DNA of 64,000 nt from contig OY992540.1 of assembly GCA_963921195.1 (NCBI GenBank), positions 197,208,328 to 197,272,327 on the forward strand. The letters run 5' to 3'. This DNA is from Pegoplata infirma (lineage: Eukaryota > Arthropoda > Insecta > Diptera > Anthomyiidae). Made by a program: the position numbers and the translations under genes. Below are positions 1 to 15,604 of this stretch, one piece after another; position 1 is the first letter of the stretch, and the number at the start of each line of letters is the position of its first letter. The notes under the pieces were generated by a model. It ran no database searches and had not been told where the DNA came from. It saw nothing but the letters and a program-made list of their open reading frames with translations.

Positions 1-1
1 A

Positions 2-1519
2 CGGGTAGAAGAGCTTGGAGGTCTCTCCCCAAACCAATATGGTTTCCGCAAGGGAAAGAGTACTGTCGATGCCATCAACGAAGTAGTTAGAACGGCCACC
101 ATAGCCAGAAACTCAAAGGGTTTTTGCGCAATAATTACTTTGGACGTACGCAACGCATTTAACACCGTAAAGTGGAGTGTCGTACTGGAGGCATTTAAGA
201 AAAAAGGGGTTAATGGATACCTGCACAACATAATAGCAGACTATCTAAACAACAGGACTCTTCTATACGAGACGGAAAACGGTTTAGAAAAATACCGAAT
301 AACTGCTGGGGTACCGCAGGGTTCAGTACTGGGACCATTCCTCTGGAATGTTATGTACGACGGACTTCTAAATATGGAGCTGCCAAAAGGAGCCAAACTA
401 ATCGGATATGCAGATGATATCGCACTGGTAGTATCCCAATCAACTTCTGACCTTATACAGATAGTAACAAATGACAGCTTGAGTAGATGCAATAGATGGC
501 TACGAAGTAATGGCTTACAACTTGCGGCGTCAAAGACAGAGGCCATACTTGTGACGGCAAGAAGATCGTTTAATACTCCAAAAATACTGCTCCAAAACAA
601 TGAAATAAACTTCAAACGTAACCTATGTTATCTAGGAGTACAGCTGGATGACAAACTAGGTTTCGGCCAACACGTGGAAATAGTCAGGAACAAGGCAATG
701 TGTACTGCAAAATCACTGGCTAGAATGATGCCAAACTGTGGAGGACCAAAGCCTTCTACTAGAAGATTGATAAATAGTGTTGTCCACTCACAACTTTTAT
801 ACGCAGCACCAACATTCACTACAACAGTCAACCGACAAAAAAGTGTAAGAGAGCTACAAAAACCACAGAGGATCAGTGCTCTTAGAACAATATCGGCGTA
901 TCGCACGGTATCAACATCGGCTGCGCTAGTACTTGCAGGTGTGCCACCAATAGACCTACTAGTACTCGAAAGAGGGGAGATATACGATCAGGTAAAGCTC
1001 ATTGATAACAATGTTACTAGTCCATCGGAGCGAAAACGTAAAGAATTGGAAATTAAGGAGAACGCCAGATCCGAAACATTGTCAAAGTGGCAAGAAAGAT
1101 GGGACAGCGAGGCGACAGGGAGATGGACATACAGTCTTATCCCAAACATCCGAAACTGGATCGAGAGAAAACATGGTGAAATTGGTTACTACCTGACGCA
1201 AGTCATGACGAACCATGGAAGCTTTAACAAATACCTTCATAGGTTCAAGCTGAAAAATAACGCAAACTGTGACACTTGTGGAACTCTAGAGGAGAACGCG
1301 GAGCACATACTTTTTGGTTGTGCAAAGTGGGTAAATATGCGCCTGGAGTTATTCGACAAACTTGGTGAGCGTATAACGATGGAGAATATGGTGACAACTA
1401 TGCTGAGATCAGAGAAAAATTGGAAACATTGTGAGAAATACATTAACACAATAATGAAGGAGAGATGCTCGATATGTCCGAACCTCCTACGCCAGGAGGA
1501 TGTAGGAATGATACAGTAG
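2..1519 (+). CDS. R1-like LINE ORF2, C-terminal part (reverse transcriptase to CCHC end)
   Basis: The frame is open from base 2 to the stop at 1519 (505 codons) and continues off the left edge, so the true start is not visible. It encodes the fingers/palm and C-terminal part of a non-LTR retrotransposon reverse transcriptase, which copies element RNA into DNA at the insertion site. Visible motifs in order are [37 protein letters not shown] and the catalytic YADD at 407-418. Near the end is a CX2CX8HX4C zinc-knuckle-like motif beginning CDTCG. No RNase H domain lies between the RT and the CCHC motif, which fits the R1 clade rather than LOA or I. There are no frameshifts or stops, so the copy is young or recently active. 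The clade is inferred from motif style. The endonuclease and ORF1 would lie outside the window. Confidence 0.85.
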   Translation, partial: RVEELGGLSPNQYGFRKGKSTVDAINEVVRTATIARNSKGFCAIITLDVRNAFNTVKWSVVLEAFKKKGVNGYLHNIIADYLNNRTLLYETENGLEKYRITAGVPQGSVLGPFLWNVMYDGLLNMELPKGAKLIGYADDIALVVSQSTSDLIQIVTNDSLSRCNRWLRSNGLQLAASKTEAILVTARRSFNTPKILLQNNEINFKRNLCYLGVQLDDKLGFGQHVEIVRNKAMCTAKSLARMMPNCGGPKPSTRRLINSVVHSQLLYAAPTFTTTVNRQKSVRELQKPQRISALRTISAYRTVSTSAALVLAGVPPIDLLVLERGEIYDQVKLIDNNVTSPSERKRKELEIKENARSETLSKWQERWDSEATGRWTYSLIPNIRNWIERKHGEIGYYLTQVMTNHGSFNKYLHRFKLKNNANCDTCGTLEENAEHILFGCAKWVNMRLELFDKLGERITMENMVTTMLRSEKNWKHCEKYINTIMKERCSICPNLLRQEDVGMIQ

Positions 1520-7072
<5,553 letters not shown>

Positions 7073-7213
7073 GACATCGCTAGAATGTCTTAGAATCGAT
7101 CACTGATCAATAATATATATACTTTATGGGGTCCTAGACCGATATTTCGATGCGTTACACACGGAATGACAAAGTGAGTATACCCCCATACTGTAGTTGG
7201 AGGGTATAAAAAA
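7073..7213 (+). mobile_element. Mini-me-type element, 3' end (core, TA run, terminal hairpin)
   Basis: Directly after the GACG run come the family core (ATCGCTAGAATGTCTTAGAA onward), a short ATATATATA run, the GGGGTCCTAGACCGATATTT block and a terminal hairpin (TATACCCCCA pairing with the GGAGGGTATA side) ending near 7210. The same order is seen in more than ten other places in the window. It matches the described layout of dipteran mini-me elements: a GTCY proto-microsatellite, a short core, then a TA proto-microsatellite. The 5' end of this copy would be left of the LINE and is not in the window. Confidence 0.75.
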
Positions 7214-7540
7214 TAGTTTTTTATATTATTTAGACAATTGCTGAATTTTTATCATCTAAACTCTATTAAATAAACCAAAAAAAAAATTGTTCGCGGAAAT
7301 ATTTTTTGCGAATGTTTTTTAGCGAAATTTTTTTTCCAATTTGTTTTTTATTTTGCTATTAATTTATGAAAATAAGTGGAATACGATACATTACAGACAC
7401 AAAATGTTTCGAAAAAAATTTTTCGCGGAAATTTTTTTTGCGGATTTTTTTTCGCGGAAAATTTTTTTTTTTCTCGAAAAAAAACAATGCATTTTCTTAA
7501 TTTAAAAACTATTCTAAAAGCATAAAAAATGTAACTTTTT
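7214..7540. repeat. AT-rich filler with TTCGCGGAAA-type motifs
   Basis: No gene. The stretch is AT-rich with repeated TTCGCGGAAATTTT-like motifs around 7290-7340 and 7415-7475. The same motif is found at 8845-8865 inside a neighbouring mini-me-like stretch, so this is probably internal sequence of the same repeat family. Confidence 0.5.
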
Positions 7541-7930
7541 ATACCCTCCACTCTAGTGATATAGGGTATATATAAGTTTGTCATTCCGTTTGTAATTCAT
7601 CGAAATATCGGTCTGGGACCCCATAAAGTATATATATTCATGATTCCCTATCGATTTTAAGACATTCTAGCGATGTCCGTCTGTCAGTCTGTCCGCCTGT
7701 CTGTGGAAATGGTGATCACGGCCAAAATATTACACGGAGGTGACTGAAACTTAACATATTTATTGGAAGTTCTCCCGAGAAGTTCGGTATTGCATTTGAG
7801 CGATATCGGTACAGCGTTTCAAAAGTTATGAACGAAAATGTTAGGAAACCTCAAAAATTTTAGTACATTCAACATAACCTAAAAACACAAAATGCTTTAA
7901 TTCGGCTGCTGGTTGACTTATGTGAACATA
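7541..7930 (-). mobile_element. Mini-me-type element, reverse orientation
   Basis: On the minus strand this shows the family's 3' hairpin (7541-7575), the GGGGTCC block, a TA run, the core, and a GTCY microsatellite (GTCCGTCTGTCAGTCTGTCC, about 7674-7705), followed by diverged body sequence containing AAAAGTTATGAACGAAAATG. Its inner boundary is not clear. Confidence 0.7.
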
Positions 7931-7959
7931 ATTGAACACCAAATGGTATTTAAACAAGT

Positions 7960-7999
7960 ACAAACACATTTTTTGTATGACAATGACAAACTTATATAT
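7960..7999 (+). mobile_element. Mini-me-type 3' end, left piece (split by a TIR element)
   Basis: AATGACAAACTTATATAT is the sequence that precedes the 3' hairpin in the family. It is cut at 7999 by the element at 8000-8790 and resumes at 8791 with ATATACCCTCTATCAC. Confidence 0.6.
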
Positions 8000-8790
8000 G
8001 AGGAGCCACAGAACAAAACGTACTTTTTCGCATATTAAAATTTTTTGGGAAATTGAGGTTTATTTATTTCGCCCCTTTAAAAAACTTCATGAACCTGAAT
8101 ATGGTAACAAGTTTTTTGCTTATCAAGAGATGCATCAAACTGCCATAAGTCACCACATTATATGTTAAGGATGTTTAATATAAAACCACTTTTACTTTGG
8201 AAAAAGTACGTTTTGTTAAAAAATAATGAAAAAAGTACGTTTTGTTTAAAAATAATTGAAAAACGACGTTTTGATGTGCGTATTTTTTTAGACGATACTA
8301 TTTTGATCGAGTGTTTTAAAAATGTTCTTATTTATTAAAAACTACAAAAGAGCCTCATTGGCTCATATTTAGATACGTTACACACGAATTGGCAATGTTA
8401 ATGTACCCCCATACTGTAGTTGTGGGGTGTAAATAGACCAATAACAAGAATAAGGGGGAAATCCTTCGCTGGCCTGCAAGAATGCCTCAAAAAATCTTTG
8501 TGGGCATTTATATGTATATGGAATATAAGAGTAAAATGGCATATTATAAAATTATGAAAAATCTTGCATATGAAATGCAATGAAAAAAGTACGTTTTGAT
8601 AAAAAAATTAACAAAAAAGTACGTTTTGTTACACACCAATTTTTAAGGAATCCATTTTCTTGATGAAAAACAAAAATAATTCATGCTTTGGAAATTTTTT
8701 CTGATAGATTTCGAACCAAATAATATAAAAAGAACAAAAAATCAATTTGTCAAAAAATGCGAAAAAGTACGTTTTGTTCTGCGACTCCTC
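8000..8790. mobile_element. TIR element with AAAAAGTACGTTTTG repeats
   Basis: The 791-bp element is bounded by terminal inverted repeats of about 33 bp: GAGGAGCCACAGAACAAAAC at the left, its complement ending GCGACTCCTC at the right. It interrupts a mini-me 3' end within the (AT)n of the hairpin stem. Comparing with intact copies suggests a 4-bp ATAT duplication, though slippage in the AT run makes this uncertain. Internally the motif AAAAAGTACGTTTTG occurs about six times (for example 8203, 8232, 8585, 8620). A diverged mini-me-like 3' stretch lies near 8370-8440. No transposase ORF, so non-autonomous. Confidence 0.7.
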
Positions 8791-8832
8791 ATATACCCTC
8801 TATCACTAAGTGGAGGGTATAAAAATCGAGGA
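8791..8832 (+). mobile_element. Mini-me-type 3' end, right piece (terminal hairpin)
   Basis: Contains the terminal hairpin, with TATACCCTC and GGAGGGTATA arms around TATCACTAAGT. It continues the piece cut at 7999. Confidence 0.65.
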
Positions 8833-8937
8833 TTTTTTACCAATTTTTTTTTTTCGCGGAAATTTTTTTTCAAAAAAATTTTTTTTTGAAAGTAATTTCC
8901 TTTTAAATAAAGTTTTTGCAATAATCTTTTAGAAATT

Positions 8938-8990
8938 GTGAAGGGTATCACTACATTCGGCAAGGCCGAATTTAACTTTTTTACTTGTTA
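8938..8990 (-). mobile_element. Mini-me-type 5' end, reverse orientation
   Basis: The minus strand reads AACAAGTAAAAAAGTTAAAT followed by the palindrome TTCGGCCTTGCCGAA, then TGATACCCTTCACAA. This is the family's 5' signature: ACAAGT, TTAAATTCG, an inverted pair of GGCC-type arms, and ATACCCTCC. It probably pairs with the reverse 3' end at 7541. Confidence 0.65.
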
Positions 8991-9184
8991 GTACTTAGGA
9001 CATAAAATTTTAAATCGCGAATAACGCGAATACGAGCGCTAACTTCGAAAAACGGCTAGTACCATTGAATTCACAGTACCCGAATTAGCTTTACCAGCAG
9101 GGGGCCCAGCTTGTTAATTTTTGCGACTAGCACAGTGTTATTAAAATTCAAAGTTGGAAGTACGAAATTTACTTATTTCAACCA
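8991..9184. other. Unassigned spacer
   Basis: Nothing recognisable. Slightly less AT-rich than its surroundings, with no open frame and no repeat shared with the rest of the window that I could see. Confidence 0.4.
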
Positions 9185-10296
9185 GTAGCTGATTTCTGTA
9201 ACTCTCGAATCGAAAGATTTCTCGCATCAAACATGTGAAATGAAACAAAAACATTGTAAATCGGCACAAAAACTGACTTTTCACATTTTACTGTTTCTGT
9301 AACTTTGTTGTGCGAAAACTTTTGAACTTATTGGAATGATGCGAAAAACCCCGTTTCTGTAAAGTAATGGGTCGAAAACTTTTCTATTTGAAGTGTCAAA
9401 AAAACTCACATTTTAAAACGGTGCGAGACTTCGACAAAAAGAAATAAAAACATAAAAAAAAAATAATAATAAATTAAAAAAATGGAGAAAAATAGTAAGA
9501 AAAATACAACTTACTTGTTTTGTGTTTGTATAAATCAGGGTTGGCAACCGAAACCCACCTAGAATAACGGTATTTGGCTATTGTACCACAACCAATAAAG
9601 ATATGGACATTTTCAAAAGCGATTATGAAAGCTGATGAAATTTCTAGTATTTTAAATGTGTCCCTTCGTGTTTCTACCGGTTCGTTTTCGAAATATAGGT
9701 CAATACCTTTATAATACCGTTTGAAACGGTATTATAACGGTATTGGCCTATATAACTAAAACGAACCGGTAGAAACACGAGGTGACATATTTAAAATACT
9801 AGAAATTTCATCAGCATTCATAATCGCTTTTGAAAATGTCCATATCTTTATTGGTTGCGGTACAATAGCCAAATACCGTTATTCTAGGTGGGTATCGGTT
9901 GCCAACCCTGGTATAAATTACTAATTTATTATATTTTTTCACAAATTTTAGAAAAATCAAAGAATCTTTAAATGCAAAAATGCTGTTATTAATACAACGC
10001 TATACATTATCATCAACAATATGTATTTTTATTTTTTTTATATTTATTTTATTACTTTTAAATGATCCATAAACAATAATTTTAATTGCTCCGTGTTTTT
10101 TTTTTCTGTTTTGTTACTATTTTCTCACTGTGATTACTTTTTTTACAGCTATCTTGGAATATTCCAATACAAACGCTGGCTTTTTCGCATTGACATACAA
10201 AAACAATTTTTATTCCAGAGTCGAGAAACGGTGGAATTTTTTATTTCATATTTTTCGATGCGAAAACTTCTCACTTTAATTACAGAAACGGGCTAC
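9185..10296. mobile_element. TIR element 'D' (copy 1), interrupted by a hAT-type MITE
   Basis: The ends are inverted relative to each other: GTAGCTGATTTCTGTAAC at the left, and on the minus strand at the right GTAGCCCGTTTCTGTAAT. Both arms continue with CGAATCGAAAGATTTCTCGC-like and TTTTCGCATCGAAA-like sequence. A second, diverged copy lies at 48725-49521. No transposase frame is visible, so it is non-autonomous. It contains the insertion at 9536-9910; without that it is about 730 bp. The superfamily is unknown. Confidence 0.65.
9536..9910. mobile_element. Palindromic hAT-type MITE (TIR CAGGGTTGGCAACC, TSD GTATAAAT)
   Basis: A 375-bp fold-back element. The left half starts CAGGGTTGGCAACCGAAACC and the right half is its near-complete reverse complement ending GGTTGCCAACCCTG, with the turn near 9715 at TACCGTTTGAAACGGTA. 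It is flanked by identical 8-bp duplications GTATAAAT at 9528-9535 and 9911-9918. A CAGGG terminus with an 8-bp TSD is characteristic of hAT elements. Confidence 0.9.
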
Positions 10297-10299
10297 AGC

Positions 10300-11240
10300 A
10301 TCTGGGAAGTATAAGACAGTGGACATTCCGGATAGCAGACCTGTAACTAAAAATATATGCAAATCCATCTTCCTTCAAAGGTATTTTAAATAATTCATAA
10401 TTCTGTCCTTCACAGAAAAAAAAAATAAAAAAAAAATTAATTAAAAAATTCGTAGATTTAATTAAAAAATTAATTAAATTTGGACCAATCACTAAAATGC
10501 GCATATAAATAAAAAATATTTGCATGTCGTTTATTAAAAATAACTGGAAATTATTTAATTAAAAACTTAATACTATAAATTAAAAAAAATAATTAAAATT
10601 AACAAAAAAAATAATAATTTAAATTTTAATTGTATAATTTAAAAATTTAATTATTTTTTTTTTTTTTTTAAATTTTAATTGTATAAATTAAAAAAAGAAT
10701 CTTTTTTTAAAAAATAAATAATTAAAAAAAAAAAAACTTTTTTTTTAAATAAAAAGGTTTAAAAAAATATTTTTTCAAACTTTACCAAAAATATTTATGC
10801 CGTAAAGACATAGTCAGTAAGACAATTTTATAAAGTTAAATATAAACCTTTTATATACATACACATAAAACTATAAACAAAATGAGAATTCAAAAATCTA
10901 TATGAGAAACAAAAAACTTTCAACAAACTGTTTTTACTTGTGGATTTTTTTTTTGTAAGTAAAACAATGCAAGAGATAAACACATACTCGCCCACACGGA
11001 AACAAAACAAAACAAAAAGCAACAAAAAAAATAAGTTAACCAGAAAATTTAATTAAACAATTAATTATATTAATTAAATATTTAATTAATATTAAACTAA
11101 AAAAAAATAATTAAAATGTTAATTTAAAAATCGTTAAAAATTTGATTAAACAATTAATTATATTAATTAAAAATTTAATTAATATTAAATTAAAAAAACA
11201 ATTTAAATTTTAATTTAAATAAAATACACGATATTATTTT
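10300..11240. repeat. AT-rich simple-sequence region
   Basis: No gene. Dominated by TTAATTAAATTAAAAAA-type low-complexity sequence, with inverted and direct AATTAATTA motifs at 10430-10480, 10550-10750 and 11040-11220. Short apparent frames here (for example 10280-10525 and 10828-11025) have no recognisable domain. Confidence 0.7.
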
Positions 11241-11774
11241 CTGTGTGCAGAGATTTCAGGGGCTTAGTTACTTTTTACCAGTCTTACTCAATAATACCAT
11301 AGAAATGATTAATTTTAACAGATGTCCTTTCAAAGTAATATTTTTTTCGTATTTTTTAATATAAATGCATGAGTCTGTACCCAACCATAATTCATAAAAT
11401 CCACGTAGTAAATTATGTATTTTTTTTTTTGTAATAAATGTGTGTCACCTTTAACTAAACTTACTGCCACACACCAGTAACTACCTCAGAAAGAAAAAAA
11501 AAAATCCCATAACTCACAAAAAACAGCTAACTTTTATGAAAGAATAATGTTCTCAAGCAGATATTAGGTCACATTGTCAAAGGGAAATAACAATGCAAAA
11601 TATAAAGAATCATAGTAAAAAGTAAATGAAAAATTCAAAAACCAAAAAAAAAAAATTGAAGTTAACGAAAGAAATTAAATAGGCCAACTCTATAAGATTG
11701 CATAAACGACTTTATTAAACCAGCACAAACACTTACATAAAAATCATCTGTCACAACCGCATTAGGATCAAACA
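11241..11774. other. AT-rich spacer, nothing recognised
   Basis: No gene, RNA or mobile-element terminus could be supported here. Confidence 0.4.
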
Positions 11775-11958
11775 TCTTAAAAGTCTCTGATTCTGAGACA
11801 TTTTTCCTATAGAAAAGATTCCAAGATTCTGAGAAAATTTTTTTGAAAAAAATTCTCAGATTCTGAGGCATTTTTCCTATAGAAAATGTCTCAGATTCTG
11901 AGATATTTTGTCTACAGAAAAAGTCTCAGATTCTGAGACATTTTTCCTATAGAATGCC
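11775..11958. repeat. 36-bp minisatellite, short array
   Basis: About five units of the dispersed minisatellite containing the palindrome TCTCAGA-N-TCTGAGA followed by TTTTTCCTATAGAAAA. This is the reverse-oriented form of the large array at 54750-55870. Confidence 0.8.
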
Positions 11959-11970
11959 AAAAGAAAATAA

Positions 11971-14090
11971 AACAAGTAGAGAAGTTAAATTCGACTTGGC
12001 CGAATCTATGAATACCCTCCACAATGCCCTTTTTAAGAGATAAATTTTTTTTTAGTAGTAATTTTTGATTAGAAATATTTTATTTTGTGTGAAAAAACTT
12101 TTTTTTGTAATTTAAAAAAAAAAAAAAAAATAATTTAGTAATTTTTTTTTTGAGTGTAAAATTTTTTTTAGTGCAAAATTTTTTTTGAGTGTAAAATTTT
12201 TTTCGCGTGTTTTTTTTTAGTGTAAAAATATTTTTGAGTTACAAAAATACGTTGTAAAATATTTTTGTGACTTAACAATGTTTTTAAAACATGTTTAACG
12301 GGTTTTCAACACGTGAATTTAAGGTGAAACAAGTAGAAAAGTTAAATTCGACTTTGCCGAATCTATGAATACCCTCCACAATGCATTTTTTTTAAAGGGT
12401 AGTACATTTTTTAACGTGAAAAAATTAACAATTTTGATTAGAAATATTTTATTTTAAGTAAAAAACTCATTTTTTGCCATTTTTTTTTTTAAAAAAAAGA
12501 AAAATTACTAATTTTTTTTTGAGTGTAAATTTTTTTTCGAGTTTAATGTTTTTTTTACTGTAAAAATATTTCTGAATGAATGCACGTACGTATGTACACA
12601 AAATATTGTCATTTTTGTAAAAAAAAAAAACTAAATTTTTTTTGTGTAATTTTTTTTTTGAGTGTAAATTTTTTTTTGAGTGTAAAATATTTTATTTTGA
12701 GTAAAAAACTCTTTTTTTGCCTTTTTTTTTTTTAAAAAAGAAAAATTACGATTTTTTTTTTGAGTGTAAAATTTTTTTTCGAGAGTAATGTTTTTTTACT
12801 GTAAAAATATTTCTGAGTGAATGCACGTACGTATGTACACAAAATATTGTCATTTTTGTAAAAAAAAAAATAATTTTTTTTTTGTGTAATTTTTTTTTGA
12901 GTGTAAATTTTTTTTTGAGTGTAAAATTTTTTTTGAGTGTAAAATTTTTTCGAGTTTAATTTTTAAGTTACCAACGCTTTTAGAACTAAACAAGTTTAAA
13001 AAGCATTGCTTTAAAATTAAACAAGTTTGAAAAGCATTGTTTAGTTACCACCAATGCTTTTAAAACTTATTAAAACACGTGGCATTTTAGATGAAACTAA
13101 TCTGAAATTCAGGGTTTTGCTTATAACTTTTGAACCACTGGACCGATTGAGCTGAAATTTAATACTAAACAGACCCGGGGAACGGCAAAGATACATGCCA
13201 AGCTTCAGTAGTCTCATTATTGTCTTTCGAAAGTTATCGTGTTTTTTATCTCGTAAATTCGCGAAACACCCGTGCCGAAATTTACTCTTTTGCTCATAAC
13301 TTTTGAACCACTGTACCGATTTGGCTGGATTGCAATACCAACCTGACCAGGTAAATGACAAACATATATGCCAAACTTCAGTAGCCTCTGTAAAGTCTTT
13401 CAAAAGTTAGCGTGTTTTCTACGGACAGACAGACAGACGGACGGACGGACGGACGGACATCGCTAGATCGACTTAAAATCGATCGAGGATCATAAATATA
13501 TATACTTTATGGGGTCCTAGACCAATATTTCGAGGTGTTACAAATGGAATGACAAACTTATATATACCCTCTATCACTAGAGTGGAGGGTATAACAAATC
13601 TGAAATTCACGGTTTTGCTAATTATTTTTGAACCACTGGATCGATTTGGCTGAAATTCAATACGAACCAGGCCAGGGGAACGGTAAATATTTTTGCTAAG
13701 GTTCAGCATCCTCAGAATTGTGTTTCGAAAGTTAGCGTGTTTTCTATTTCAGATATTCACGAAAAACCCTTGCTGAAATTCAGTCTTTTTCTGATAACTT
13801 TTGAACCACTGGACCGATTTCGCTAGATTGCAATACCAACCTGACCAGGTAAATGCCCAACATATATGTGTCAAACTTCAGGAGCCTCAGTAAAGTCTTT
13901 CAAAAGCAAACGTGTTTCAACAGACAGACAGACGGACAGACGGACGGACGGACATCGCTAGATCGTCTTAAAAACGATCGAGGATCATGAATATATATAC
14001 TTTATAGGGTCCTAGACCAATATTTCGAGGTGTTACAAACGGAATGACAAACTTATATCTACCCTCTATCCCTTGAGTGGAGGGTATGAA
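11971..14090 (+). mobile_element. Mini-me-type element (outer copy), interrupted by a second copy
   Basis: The outer element begins AACAAGTAGAGAAGTTAAAT at 11971, runs to about 12327, then resumes near 13595 with AAATCTGAAATTCACGG. It carries its own GACA/GACG microsatellite (13920-13953), core, TA run, GGGGTCC block and terminal hairpin at 14055-14090. Uninterrupted relatives (25139-25967) read straight through the equivalent AAGGTGAAATTCACGG point, which shows that 12328-13594 was inserted. Confidence 0.85.
12328..13594 (+). mobile_element. Mini-me-type element (inner, nested copy)
   Basis: A complete copy: the 5' signature AACAAGTAGAAAAGTTAAAT, the ATACCCTCCACAATGC block, T-rich internal tandem AGTGTAAAATTTTTTTT repeats (12500-12960), two related blocks of TTTTGAACCACTGGACCGAT-type sequence, a GACA/GACG microsatellite (13422-13459), core, TA run and 3' hairpin. 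It is very similar over its whole length to the copy at 40760-41797, so the two belong to one recently active subfamily. No protein is encoded. Confidence 0.85.
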
Positions 14091-14377
14091 AAATATATTT
14101 TAATCTTTTAAAAATTAAAAATTTTGATTGAAGTTTTCCAAAAATCCAAAACTTCAATGATAGTGCGCCACGGATTAAAATGACTGGATTTTGAGAAAAA
14201 GAGTCCTAAGCTTTATAAAAGGGTCAATTTAAAAAAATTTTGAGATTTAAAAAAAAAAATCTTTAAAGTAGAAAAAAAACGCCATTTTTTGACAAATTTT
14301 AAATAGCGATATCTCGAAAACCTTTCGATTTTTTTTTGATATTTGTGTACATTGCATCAAAATTAATATATAATTAT
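14091..14377. other. AT-rich spacer, nothing recognised
   Basis: No gene or element terminus recognised between the mini-me 3' end and the hAT MITE. Confidence 0.4.
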
Positions 14378-14801
14378 TAGGGATGAGATTTTCATGCACT
14401 AAAAAATCGAAAACATGCGCCTAAAATATGTACTCAAAAATTCAAAATATGCATTAAAAATCCAAAAATATGCACTTAAAAAATTCAATCTGTGCAATAA
14501 AAATCTTGTTTTCATAGGAAAAATTAGTTTAAAAGCAAAAAAGTAACGCCAGGTTTAAATAGTAACATTTAAAACTTATGTAAGCAAGATTTTTAAGAAA
14601 TTAAGACAATCTATTAAAAAAAATTAAAAAAACTTTTTTTAATAGATGCAAAAATATGCATTTTCACCAAAATATGCAAAAATATGAAAAAACAAATCGA
14701 TGCCATTTTAACGCAAATTTCTTGATTCGGAAAGATAATTGGTCGATATCGTTTTTAGACTATCGACAAAAACATACGTTTGCATGGAAATCTCAACCCT
14801 A
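14378..14801. mobile_element. hAT-type MITE (TIR TAGGGWTGAGATTTYCATGC, TSD ATAATTAT)
   Basis: 424 bp with inverted ends TAGGGATGAGATTTTCATGC and, on the minus strand, TAGGGTTGAGATTTCCATGC. It is flanked by the 8-bp duplication ATAATTAT (14370-14377 and 14802-14809). The interior is full of AAATATGCA motifs. The 8-bp TSD and TAGGG end fit hAT. Confidence 0.88.
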
Positions 14802-15400
14802 ATAATTATGATGTATAGCAAGACAAACCTTTTTTAATTTTATTTTTAACATGATAATGTTTTTAGGCTGGTGTCAAGCTCTTTGTCTCCCGCTCTTAAT
14901 ATTTTGGAACTTTTTAACAGAAGGTACGAAAACTGTTAGACGAGGAAAATACGATAATGTTAAATTAACATTTTTGGTTTGACAAATAATGCTAACTTTT
15001 TATATCGAAAAAGCGCTTAATAAATTTAGGGTAAATCCACATTTAATTTAATCTTTAGAAGACACAATTTTCTTCTTCAATCAGAAAAACACAAACAACA
15101 AATTAAATACACTTGGCTTACGGCGAAAAAATATAATAAATAGAAATACTGACAAATGTCGCTCGTGTGAGCAATTCACTTTAACTATGCGTTACTGTAG
15201 TGTGAAGAACAAAAAATTCTCCGCTATAGTAAAGTTTGCATAAAATAAAGTAAATGAAAGATTAAGAAAATTGTTGTTGGTCTCTAGATTAAATGCATTG
15301 CTTGAGTTAGAGAAAAAGCTTTTCTGCATACGTCACACACGAAACCTACTGTGAGTTAAAAACAAACGACGTTTAGTCACTGATGTTTATACACCGAGTA

Positions 15401-15476
15401 TAGCCTAGTGGTTATGGCTTCGGCTTACAAAACATGAGTGATTTAACGACACAGGTTCGAAGCTCATGTCAGGCTA
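15401..15476 (+). ncRNA. tRNA-like sequence with Pol III A and B boxes
   Basis: TAGCCTAGTGG (15401-15411) fits the A-box consensus and GGTTCGAAGCT (15454-15464) fits the B box, 53 bp apart. TAGCCT and AGGCTA at the two ends are complementary, but no proper T stem or anticodon arm forms, so this is not a functional tRNA gene; a SINE-type promoter is the likely reading. A T5 run at 15503-15507 would be expected to end a Pol III transcript before the downstream ribozyme. Confidence 0.55.
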
Positions 15477-15528
15477 GTCTGTTGATAAAAAACATATAAA
15501 GAATTTTTCTAGCAAATATCAAATAATC

Positions 15529-15604
15529 AATTTAATGTAATTGCCTACTGATGACGTAGAAGTGGCTACAGAAACCATGGTCTAGGGTAAATCCACATTT
15601 AATT
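15529..15604 (+). ncRNA. Type I hammerhead ribozyme-like motif
   Basis: All conserved parts are present in order. CTGATGA is at 15548-15554. Stem II is GTAG/CTAC with an AAGTGG loop. GAAA is at 15571-15574. A short stem III (ACC/GGT around AT) follows, then the cleavage triplet GTC at 15580-15582. Stem I has an inner helix CCTA/TAGG (15544-15547 with 15583-15586), an internal loop, and an outer helix pairing 15529-15538 with 15595-15604 at 9 of 10 positions. The pair at the base of stem II is C-A instead of the usual G-C, which may weaken it. A tiny stem III is typical of the ribozymes reported in Penelope-like elements. Confidence 0.65.

Noticed and set aside
13422..13459. Independent GACA/GACG microsatellites at many sites
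   Set aside because: Each is the fixed internal microsatellite of a mini-me-type copy, not an independent locus.
15401..15476. Functional tRNA gene
   Set aside because: A and B boxes are present but no clover-leaf with a T stem or anticodon arm can be drawn.
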